From: an uncultured bacterium
Lineage (GTDB): Bacteria; Patescibacteriota; Saccharimonadia; Saccharimonadales; Saccharimonadaceae
Assembly (NCBI GenBank): GCA_938045655.1
Contig: CALIMO010000114.1
Coordinates: 1 to 9,260, forward strand
Direction: 5' to 3'
Length of the DNA stretch: 9,260 nucleotides
The notes under the pieces were generated by a model. It was given only the letters and a program-made list of their open reading frames with translations. It was not told the DNA's origin and did no database searches. Of this stretch, positions 1-6,174 are shown piece by piece (the first letter of the stretch is position 1; each line of letters begins with the position of its first letter). Both the position numbers and the translations under genes were made by a program.

Positions 1-512
1 TCTGGAGTAGCTAAACTTGTACAAAAAACTGGGATTTTTCCTTTTCCTCCACGCTTAAAAAATGCTAAACTTAGCTTGCTCTCATTTTCATTTTCTTCAG
101 ATTTTTCCCACCAAAATGAAAACTCCACTTTATTACGATATTCAAAAATTTTACCATCAGAATAAAAATCTTCTTGGTTTTTGAGTTCAATTTTTTCTTG
201 GCGAAAGCTTTCAAAAATTAGTTCTTGTTTGGTTTTTTGTTCGAAATCAAAGTTAAAAATCTGCCACGGGCTAGTTGAAAGAAAACTCTCCTTATCTTTT
301 GGCTCAATTCTCTCGGGCGAACTTTCGAAAATTTCAACCGCAAAACCCTCTACAAAACTAGATTTACTTTTTGTAATTTGAATTTTTGCGGTTTCATTTG
401 GTAAAACTCCCCAAGCAAAGATTTTTTTACCATTTTCAAGCGTGCCTAAGGCTTGACCGCCAGGCGTAATTTTATCAAATTTAGCTATTTCGAACTTAAT
501 TTTCTGTGCCAT
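1..512 (-). CDS. TrmA/RlmD-family class I SAM-dependent RNA (uracil-5-)methyltransferase, N-terminal part, runs off left edge
   Basis: The frame opens with ATG at 512-510 and stays open for 170 codons to the window edge, so only the N-terminal part is seen. Residues about 1-60 look like a TRAM (RNA-binding) domain, with GGQALGTLENGKKIFAWGVLPNE followed by a basic strand and the SSPERIEP turn typical of RlmD/RumA proteins. Residues 82-105 (SPWQIFNFDFEQKTKQE) match the family's WQHL-Y-QL-K block, and EYRNKVEFSF at 124-133 matches the YRNK motif. The SAM-binding and catalytic Cys parts lie outside the window. The family makes 5-methyluridine in rRNA or tRNA. The four cysteines that usually hold a 4Fe-4S cluster in RlmD are absent from their expected place (residues 71-84). 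The start lies 2 bases after the stop of the upstream adenine methyltransferase with no strong Shine-Dalgarno, suggesting translational coupling. The exact target (23S rRNA or tRNA) cannot be told. Confidence 0.85.
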   Translation of the reverse strand, partial: MAQKIKFEIAKFDKITPGGQALGTLENGKKIFAWGVLPNETAKIQITKSKSSFVEGFAVEIFESSPERIEPKDKESFLSTSPWQIFNFDFEQKTKQELIFESFRQEKIELKNQEDFYSDGKIFEYRNKVEFSFWWEKSEENENESKLSLAFFKRGGKGKIPVFCTSLATP

Positions 513-514
513 AA

Positions 515-1255
515 TTATTCTATTTTATCAGAATTTTGCCAAAAATGCCATATCTCTAACCACTCTTCACCTTTTAATTCGCTTGGTTTTTTAGTTTTAA
601 ATTTTGGTTGGCAATTTTGTTTATAAAATTCTGGCACAGCAAACATTTTTTCAATAAAATCGTTAAAAATTGGCTGTTCTTCCTTCGAAATTAGCGGAGC
701 TTCTCGCCGTTTCATTTCGAAAAATACCGTTTCAACAGCCGGTGGTGGTGTAAAATCAGATTTTTGAAGAGGTTTTTTAATTTTATTTTCGAAAAACGGA
801 AATATTTTTACACCAAGCGCAGAAGTAAAATTTTTATCACTTACAATTAGTTTGCGGGCGAATTGTTTTTGTAAAATTAAATAAATACTTTTTGGTGAAT
901 TTTGAGCATTTGTAAGCTTTTGAATAATTGGCGAACTCAAGTGAAAAGGAATATTTGCGCAAACTTTATAATTTTTTGGTAATTTTGAAAGATTGAAGCG
1001 CAAAAAATCTGCGCATAAAACTTCAACATTCTCTAATTTTTTAGTGTTATTTTGAAGTTTTTTGAAAGTTTCGCGGTCAAATTCAATTGCTAAAACTTGC
1101 GCAGATTTATTGCTAAGAGCATAAGTAAAAACACCGCTTCCAGCACCTATGTCTAGCGTAAAATCTCGCTTTCGAATATTGCTGTGCCCAACAAGCATTA
1201 GTGCAATTCGTGGCGAACGCAAGAAATTTTGCGAAATGCGGTGTTTTCGTACCAT
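515..1255 (-). CDS. rRNA adenine N6-methyltransferase family protein (Erm/KsgA superfamily)
   Basis: This 246-residue Rossmann-fold methyltransferase would use SAM to methylate adenine N6 in rRNA. Visible motifs are RISQNFL at 7-12 (motif X), the SAM loop DIGAGSG at 35-41, acidic E58/D60, D83, and the catalytic NIPFHLS at 101-107. A family-typical F-x-PPPAVET segment follows at 168-175. KsgA normally has NLPYN at motif IV and GQ-H/N-FL at motif X. The SQNF and NIPF forms and the short length (KsgA is about 270 residues, ErmC about 244) lean towards Erm-type 23S enzymes. The C-terminal helices lack the usual RRK cluster and carry AVPEFYKQN instead, so the RNA-binding end is divergent. Its ATG follows the permease stop with no gap, and the downstream RNA methyltransferase starts 2 bases after its stop. 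Family assignment is secure; Erm versus KsgA function is undecided. Confidence 0.85.
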   Translation of the reverse strand: MVRKHRISQNFLRSPRIALMLVGHSNIRKRDFTLDIGAGSGVFTYALSNKSAQVLAIEFDRETFKKLQNNTKKLENVEVLCADFLRFNLSKLPKNYKVCANIPFHLSSPIIQKLTNAQNSPKSIYLILQKQFARKLIVSDKNFTSALGVKIFPFFENKIKKPLQKSDFTPPPAVETVFFEMKRREAPLISKEEQPIFNDFIEKMFAVPEFYKQNCQPKFKTKKPSELKGEEWLEIWHFWQNSDKIE

Positions 1256-2539
1256 TTATTCGTATCTCAAAGCTTCAATTGGGTCTTTTTTGCTGGCGCT
1301 GCGTGCTGGTAAAGCTCCTGCCAAGAATGCTACAACCGCAATAATCAAAGTTATAGTTATGCTATTTTCAATTGTAAATTTAGTTAAATTAAATCCTTCA
1401 AGCCCTTTCAAGAAATCTTTTGAGGCGAAACTATTTAAAGCATCTCCTGCTAAAGATGCGAGTAAAATTCCTAAAATTGAACCAATTAAACCAATCAAAA
1501 TTGCTTCAATACTGAAAAGTTGGAAAATCTTTCGGTTCGAAAGCCCCATTGCTTTCATTAAACCAATTTCACGAGTTCGTTCGCGCACGCTCATGTAAAG
1601 CGTATTAATAATTCCAAAGCTGGCCGCAAGAAGTGCAATCGCACCAAAAACAATCAAAGAACCAGTAATTCCGTTTACAACATTCATGATAGTTTCAACT
1701 TGGTCTTTAGCTGTGTTTGCTGAATAGCCTGCTTTTTTAGCGTCTTCTTTGATTTGATTTAATTTACCCTCAGTTACTTTTCCTTCAATTTGAGCTAGAG
1801 CAGAAATACTTTTCTCTTTCGACTCTAGTGGTAAGCTTTTTGTTTGGAAGTCATAAATTTCATTAAAGGTTGGTTCATTAATTGTTACCATCGCTGATTG
1901 AATTAAGCTCTTAGCTGTTACGCCTGAAACTTTCTGGGTGATGATTTTCTTTTCACCTGTCAAAGAATCTGAAACTTGAAATATCACTTTTTTACCGATC
2001 GCGTCTTGGGCATTTTTAAAGCCTAGATGTTCAAGATAATCCTGAGAAATTGTTACCTCATCTTTATTTTTTGGTTTACCTCCAGCTAAGAAATCAAAGT
2101 CAAATTTTTGTCCTTCAACTTCCACTATAACAGATGTAATTGTAAGTTTCTTGCCATCTTTATATTGAATATAGTCTGGTGTTGCTATTTTGTAGAAGCG
2201 GGCATTTTTAACGTTTGAAATTTTGTTAATTTTTTCAAGATCTTTAGAATTCAAGGTTTGTTGTGTATACCGCGAATCGGGTTTTTTCGAATCGCCTTCT
2301 TTGTATTCTTGTGGCCCAAAAGTTATACCACTATCCTTCTTTGGTTGAAAATAAATTATAGAATCATCACCAAAAACCGAAAGCTGTTTTTGGATATAAT
2401 CGTTTACACCAATATTCACAGCAGAAGTTAATGCTATGGTAAAAGAGCCGATACAAACCGCGATAATCGTCAAGAAAGTTCGGCCTTTATTCCGCCACAA
2501 ATTTGATGCTGAAGTTTTGACCATATCTAAAAATTTCAT
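1256..2539 (-). CDS. MacB/FtsX-type ABC transporter permease
   Basis: A 427-residue membrane protein with the MacB layout. The first membrane helix is at about 21-45, a large extracytoplasmic MacB_PCD-like domain spans about 46-285, and three helices follow at about 288-316, 341-365 and 393-412. The FtsX-domain signature MSVRERTREIGLMKAMG (316-332) forms the cytoplasmic coupling helix, and the C-terminus PARSASKKDPIEALRYE is typical of the family. MacB-type permeases do not move substrate through a channel. They use mechanotransmission to act on lipoproteins, peptides or macrolides outside the membrane. The ATG overlaps the ATPase stop as TAATG and has a good Shine-Dalgarno AAGGAG 7 bases upstream, which fixes the start. 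No MacA-like membrane-fusion partner is in the window, which fits a single-membrane cell. The substrate is unknown. Confidence 0.93.
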   Translation of the reverse strand: MKFLDMVKTSASNLWRNKGRTFLTIIAVCIGSFTIALTSAVNIGVNDYIQKQLSVFGDDSIIYFQPKKDSGITFGPQEYKEGDSKKPDSRYTQQTLNSKDLEKINKISNVKNARFYKIATPDYIQYKDGKKLTITSVIVEVEGQKFDFDFLAGGKPKNKDEVTISQDYLEHLGFKNAQDAIGKKVIFQVSDSLTGEKKIITQKVSGVTAKSLIQSAMVTINEPTFNEIYDFQTKSLPLESKEKSISALAQIEGKVTEGKLNQIKEDAKKAGYSANTAKDQVETIMNVVNGITGSLIVFGAIALLAASFGIINTLYMSVRERTREIGLMKAMGLSNRKIFQLFSIEAILIGLIGSILGILLASLAGDALNSFASKDFLKGLEGFNLTKFTIENSITITLIIAVVAFLAGALPARSASKKDPIEALRYE

Positions 2540-3231
2540 TATTTTTCTCCTTTCGAAACAATTTTTCCGTCTTGAATTCTAATCTGGCGGTCACATTTTG
2601 CAGCCAAAGATTCATCGTGCGTTACAATAATTAGTGTAATTCCACTTTCCTTGTTTAAACCAAAAAGCAAATCCTCAATTTTTTTACTTGTTTTTGAGTC
2701 GAGATTTCCTGTTGGTTCATCGGCGAAAATAATTTCTGGTGAATTTGCAATTGCGCGAGCCACGCAGACACGTTGTTTTTGGCCACCAGAAAGATTTGAA
2801 GCTTTATTTTTAGCTTTGTCGGTTAGCTCAACAGATTCGAGAGCTTTTAGGGCAATTTCTTTGCGCTTTCTTGAACCAACTCCAGCAATTTTAAGCGGTA
2901 GAATTACATTTTGTAAAACTGTGTCTTTTGGATTCATAAAGAATTGCTGAAAAACAAAGCCAAAGGTTTGGTTTCGAAGTCTATTCAGCTCGCGTTTTTT
3001 CATTTTAGCAATATTTTGGCCATTAATTAAAATTTCGCCCTCATTTGGTTTGTCGAGTGCTGCTAAAAGGTGCATAAGTGTTGATTTTCCGCTACCAGAT
3101 TTACCGATAATTGCAACGCTTTCACCTTTTTGAATGCTAAAAGAAACGCCGTTTAGTGCTTTAAAATACGTATTGCCGTCGCGATAGACTTTGACGAGAT
3201 TCTTAACTTCTATTAAATTACTTTTGTTCAT
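2539..3231 (-). CDS. ABC transporter ATP-binding protein (MacB/LolD type)
   Basis: A complete 230-residue ABC nucleotide-binding protein that powers the adjacent permease. It shows Walker A GKSGSGKST at 43-51, a Q-loop glutamine near 95 (GFVFQQF), the signature LSGGQ at 147-151, Walker B IIFADEP at 167-173 with catalytic E172, a D-loop NLDS, and switch H205. The GFVFQQFFMNPKDTVLQNVILPL stretch is characteristic of the MacB/LolD/FtsE-like exporter subfamily. The ATG at 3231 has Shine-Dalgarno AAAGGA 5 bases upstream. It is first in the operon and lies about 19 bases downstream of the predicted transcription start of the promoter at 3257-3285. Confidence 0.95.
   Translation of the reverse strand: MNKSNLIEVKNLVKVYRDGNTYFKALNGVSFSIQKGESVAIIGKSGSGKSTLMHLLAALDKPNEGEILINGQNIAKMKKRELNRLRNQTFGFVFQQFFMNPKDTVLQNVILPLKIAGVGSRKRKEIALKALESVELTDKAKNKASNLSGGQKQRVCVARAIANSPEIIFADEPTGNLDSKTSKKIEDLLFGLNKESGITLIIVTHDESLAAKCDRQIRIQDGKIVSKGEK
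2547..2552 (-). promoter_or_regulatory. Shine-Dalgarno of the ABC permease, inside the ATPase gene
   Basis: The minus strand reads AAGGAG, 7 bases before the permease ATG at 2539. It lies within the last codons of the ATPase gene. Together with the TAATG stop-start overlap it indicates that ribosomes re-initiate or load here, keeping ATPase and permease in step. Confidence 0.75.
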
Positions 3232-3256
3232 TAAATTCCTTTCCTGTAACTATTTA

Positions 3257-3285
3257 ATTCTATCAATCATAATCTTAACTGTCAA
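3257..3285 (-). promoter_or_regulatory. Sigma-70-type promoter of the ABC-methyltransferase operon
   Basis: On the minus strand a perfect -35 box TTGACA (3285-3280) is followed by exactly 17 bases and the -10 box TAGAAT (3262-3257). Transcription would start near 3250, leaving a leader of about 19 bases that holds the AAAGGA ribosome site. The promoter lies in the short gap just after the TAG stop of the upstream ATPase gene. I saw no hairpin terminator in that gap, so read-through from upstream may add to its output. Confidence 0.85.
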
Positions 3286-3288
3286 ATT

Positions 3289-5226
3289 CTAATGCTCAAT
3301 TTTAAGATTATTTGTATTTTGAGCTTCTCGAGCTTGCGGTTTTGAATTTCGCGAACGCGGTTTACGGCGTTTTTTTAATTGTGGAATTTCAATTCCTTTT
3401 TCAGCAAAAGCTTTCGAAAGATCCTTAAGGCCTAAACTTGGTTCTTTTTGCTCAGCAGAATTTGGGCTAATCTTTTTTGGATCAATTGGTGCTTTCGAAA
3501 AATTAATTTTTTTCGCTTCAAACATTGGTTGAATTGGCGTAAAGTTTTGTGGTTTTGCTATTGGTTTTATGTTCGGGGATTTTTGGTTCGAAATTCCTTG
3601 ATTTTTAACTGGTGCAAAAACATTTTCCGCAACCTTTTTTGAAAATTCTAGCCCGTTTCGTTCCGCCCAAGCTTTTGTCATTAGTTCTTTTGGCGGCACC
3701 AGAATATCGCGGATGCGTTGTTCGATGACGGCCCGTGGCGTGCTGTAATTTCGGCGTGTATTTTCAATAATCTTTGCACTCAAATCATTGAAAGGTTTTG
3801 GCAAAGTTAAAGTTGTTGCACTAAATGGTGTTGATTTTTCGCCGTTAATAATCATTGTCATTACAAAATGGCGGTTATTTAAGCTCATTAAATCTGAAGC
3901 GTCGAATTGTGGCTTAAACTGCTCGGCCAAAACTGGAGCGTCTTCAACCGAAACGCGGAACGAAATGATTGATCCAACATTTCCAAAAACCGCATTTTTA
4001 ACACTGTCGGTCATTTGCGAAACATATTGATTAGCAACGGTTAAAGTTAAGCCGTATTTTCGAATTTCTGAAAGAATCACCGCAAAAGAATCAGTGGCAA
4101 AGTTTTGAAATTCATCAACATAAAGATGAAATGGCCGGCGATCTTCAAGTCGTTCAATATCTGCGCGCGATTGGGCGGCAAGCTGAATTTTAGTTACCAA
4201 AAAGGAACCAAGAACTGAGGCGTTATCTTCACCAATCAAGCCTTTCGAAAGATTTACAACCAAGATTTTGCCTTCATCCATGATTTGGCGAATGTTAAAT
4301 GTTGATTTTGGTTGGCCAATAATATTTCGAATAATTGGGTTTGCTGTGAAAGCTCCGACCTTGTTTAAAATCGGTGCGATAGCTTCATTCACCTGCTTTT
4401 CACCCCATTGGCCAAATTCTTTCTTCCAGAATTGAAGTACGGAGTCATCTTTACAGTAAGTTAAAGTTTCTTTTCGAAAATCACCATCTGTTAGCATTCT
4501 TGAAATATCAAGCATTGTAGTTTCTGGGCGATCAAGAAGTGCTAGAAGTGTAAAACGCAAGATATATTCAAGGCGAGGGCCCCAAGAGTCGCCAAACATA
4601 CGTTTTAAAACACCAATCACCTCGGAAGAAATATTCGATTTTCGGCTCGGGTCAGTTACTTCGAGCGGATTGAAACCGAGTGGAAATTCAGTGTCGCTCG
4701 GGTTAAAATAGATCACATCTTTTAAGCGATGTTCAGGAATAAAGCGCATGTTGTTTTGCGCAAAATCGCCATGCGGGTCAATAATTGCGTATCCTTCACC
4801 ATGAAAAATATCCGAAAGCGCCAAAAGTTCAAGCGATCCAGATTTTCCAGTTCCTGTTTGACCAATAATATAAAGATGGCGTGAACGGTCGCGTCGAAGC
4901 ATTCCAAATTGGTGATTAATTCCACGAAAGTTTGTTAAACCAAAAGCCGAAATATTTTCATCGTGTGCGCGGTCGCCAGTAATTATTGGTAATTTTGAAG
5001 GTGGTTCGGCGGTTTTACTTGAAGCCCAAACAATGTTTGGAGTTTCTACGTTTGTGTGCGGTAAATGCCAAATACTGGCGAGTTCTTGAATATTTAAAAT
5101 AAAGCCGTCATCAAAGAATATTCGCGACTGAAAATCTCGAATTTTATCTTTATCGAGTGAAGAATTTGAAGCTTTAAAACCGTTTAAATTTGTACTATTA
5201 AACTGTTTGAAAGTTCCAGTTAAAGC
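3289..5226 (-). CDS. TraG/VirD4-like (HerA-FtsK superfamily) ATPase, C-terminal part of a frameshifted gene
   Basis: This frame is open from the TGA at 5241-5239 to the TAG at 3291-3289. It encodes a P-loop ATPase like those labelled type IV secretion conjugative DNA-transfer/TraM-recognition proteins in Patescibacteria. Counting from the first ATG (4902), Walker A GQTGTGKS is at 14-21, the IIDPHGDF motif at 40-47, Walker B HLYVDEFQ at 259-266 (D263, E264), and a sensor-like ANQY at 290-293. About 108 clearly coding codons precede that ATG (including ELASIWHLP and TPNIVWASSK) but contain no ATG, GTG or TTG. The ATG at 4902 has no ribosome site and would remove the region just before Walker A. 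The natural start is therefore that of the overlapping front fragment at 6068, in another frame. The C-terminal 110 residues are Lys/Pro/Asn-rich and probably disordered, ending in a basic KKRRKPRSR patch. A role in DNA or protein translocation is inferred, not shown. Confidence 0.8.
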   Translation of the reverse strand, partial: ALTGTFKQFNSTNLNGFKASNSSLDKDKIRDFQSRIFFDDGFILNIQELASIWHLPHTNVETPNIVWASSKTAEPPSKLPIITGDRAHDENISAFGLTNFRGINHQFGMLRRDRSRHLYIIGQTGTGKSGSLELLALSDIFHGEGYAIIDPHGDFAQNNMRFIPEHRLKDVIYFNPSDTEFPLGFNPLEVTDPSRKSNISSEVIGVLKRMFGDSWGPRLEYILRFTLLALLDRPETTMLDISRMLTDGDFRKETLTYCKDDSVLQFWKKEFGQWGEKQVNEAIAPILNKVGAFTANPIIRNIIGQPKSTFNIRQIMDEGKILVVNLSKGLIGEDNASVLGSFLVTKIQLAAQSRADIERLEDRRPFHLYVDEFQNFATDSFAVILSEIRKYGLTLTVANQYVSQMTDSVKNAVFGNVGSIISFRVSVEDAPVLAEQFKPQFDASDLMSLNNRHFVMTMIINGEKSTPFSATTLTLPKPFNDLSAKIIENTRRNYSTPRAVIEQRIRDILVPPKELMTKAWAERNGLEFSKKVAENVFAPVKNQGISNQKSPNIKPIAKPQNFTPIQPMFEAKKINFSKAPIDPKKISPNSAEQKEPSLGLKDLSKAFAEKGIEIPQLKKRRKPRSRNSKPQAREAQNTNNLKIEH

Positions 5227-6068
5227 CGCGCAGTGTCTTCATCTTCACCTAAATATGCCAAGCGAATTTTAACTTGATAACCAAGCTTCGTGGCCTTTTC
5301 TTCAGCTTTCGAAATACGAGTTTTATCACGGTCGGATGGTTCTTTTTTAGCATTTTCTGAACCTTCTGGCGGTGTCCAAAGCGCTTCTAAAATTCGCAAA
5401 ATATATTTCCAATCGATTTTAAAAGCTTTTTTGCCAGACTTAACTTTTTTCACCCATTCGTCTGACTTTTTATGCCAATCATCGGCAACTGGTCGTGCTA
5501 AAACCTGAATCCATAGTTGGTCATTTGTTCCGTCTAATTTTGCAAGCGTTCCAGTAATTCCCGCAAGCGGGTCAACTTCAAAACCGTCAAAAGTTTTAAT
5601 TGGTAAGGCCTCGTTTTCAATCAAATCAATTTCGGTTGAATAAATTACGTGTTTATTTTCGAGATTTTCTGCGTAATCTTCTTTTGCTTCATAAATTTGA
5701 ACTGTTGGATATTGTGAATAAATTTGCCCCTCCACAAAACTTTGCAAAGTTCTCGGCATCCAAACATAAAACCGAATTGCGCCATTAACAGATACAATTT
5801 CGAAACTTAAATGTTCCTGAACACCATTGTTATTTTTAAGCTCGGTTGGGTCTCGCAAAATTCCGTGCAAACTGGCAAGGAGTTGCTCGGCGGCAAGCTC
5901 AGATTTATCGTTAGTTTTTGGAATTTCCAACGCTAAAAGAACGCTGTCGGTATTCATAACAGTTAATTTATCGATTTTTTTGTAATTTTGCCAAGTTAGA
6001 AAAGCTAAAATTGCTACGATAGTTAGCCAAACTAAAGGGTTAAATAAGATTGAAAAAAATGCCGTCAT
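5220..6068 (-). CDS. Membrane-anchored N-terminal part of the TraG/VirD4-like ATPase gene, ends at an apparent frameshift
   Basis: From the ATG at 6068 this gives 282 codons and stops at TAA 5222-5220. Residues 2-26 (from TAFFSILFNP through AILAFLTW) form one membrane helix. The rest is a soluble domain containing SVLLALEIPKTNDKSELAAE and a mixed alpha/beta segment ending in KLGYQVKIRLAYLGEDEDTARL. That last piece continues logically into the next frame, which reads ALTGTFKQFNSTNLNGF. One extra base between CGG (5228-5226) and CTT (5225-5223) would fuse both frames into a protein of about 926 residues. A longer reading from TTG at 6152 is unlikely, because that codon precedes the promoter, has no ribosome site, and adds a His/Lys-rich stretch before the membrane helix. 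I do not recognise a named domain here with certainty. Confidence 0.75.
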   Translation of the reverse strand: MTAFFSILFNPLVWLTIVAILAFLTWQNYKKIDKLTVMNTDSVLLALEIPKTNDKSELAAEQLLASLHGILRDPTELKNNNGVQEHLSFEIVSVNGAIRFYVWMPRTLQSFVEGQIYSQYPTVQIYEAKEDYAENLENKHVIYSTEIDLIENEALPIKTFDGFEVDPLAGITGTLAKLDGTNDQLWIQVLARPVADDWHKKSDEWVKKVKSGKKAFKIDWKYILRILEALWTPPEGSENAKKEPSDRDKTRISKAEEKATKLGYQVKIRLAYLGEDEDTARL

Positions 6069-6077
6069 AGTGTTTAA

Positions 6078-6106
6078 ATAATAGCATAAAACTGCAAAAA
6101 AATCAA
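6078..6106 (-). promoter_or_regulatory. Promoter of the membrane-anchored ATPase gene, probably leaderless
   Basis: The minus strand shows TTGATT (6106-6101), a 17-base spacer, then TATTAT (6083-6078). The expected transcription start is near 6071, only about three bases before the ATG at 6068. No Shine-Dalgarno lies between them, so the message would be effectively leaderless. The promoter also supports 6068 rather than the TTG at 6152 as the start codon. Confidence 0.65.
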
Positions 6107-6134
6107 GATGGTGGTTATGCTTTTTGGTTTTTCG

Positions 6135-6169
6135 AAAATAAAATACGCCCAAATTTTTGAGCGAATTTT
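6135..6169 (-). terminator. Candidate intrinsic terminator after the sigma4/HARE-HTH gene
   Basis: In the minus-strand RNA, AAAAU (6169-6165) and CGCUC (6163-6159) pair with GGGCG (6150-6146) and AUUUU (6144-6140) across an 8-base loop, with one U-U mismatch and one G-U pair. The stem is followed by A and UUUU. It begins 5 bases after the stop of the regulator gene, the right place for a terminator, and just upstream of the next promoter. The stem is short and the U-run broken, so termination may be partial. Confidence 0.5.
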
Positions 6170-6174
6170 AGTTT

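Noticed and set aside
181..381. Plus-strand 66-codon frame in the left part
   Set aside because: It is opposite a clearly coding TRAM-domain methyltransferase and is explained as a shadow frame.
1149..1598. 149-codon plus-strand open frame
   Set aside because: It is antisense to the methyltransferase and permease genes. Its composition mirrors their codons, and no ribosome site or domain is visible.
3232..3288. Terminator after the ATPase gene
   Set aside because: No stable inverted repeat with a U-run was found. The short gap is occupied by the promoter of the ABC operon.
4722..4925. 67-codon minus-strand frame overlapping the ATPase
   Set aside because: It lies wholly inside the Walker A region of a conserved gene in another frame and has no recognisable protein features.
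5215..5245. Programmed -1 ribosomal frameshift joining the two ATPase halves
   Set aside because: The frame change is -1, but the codons before the stop (GCG CGG CTT TAA) do not form an X XXY YYZ slippery site, and re-pairing after a -1 slip would be poor. I saw no obvious stimulatory stem just downstream.
6069..6152. N-terminal extension of the membrane ATPase gene from TTG at 6152 (MGVFYFRKTKKHNHH...)
   Set aside because: The start is a TTG without a ribosome site. It precedes the promoter at 6078-6106, overlaps the candidate terminator, and adds a charged stretch before an otherwise clean N-terminal membrane helix.
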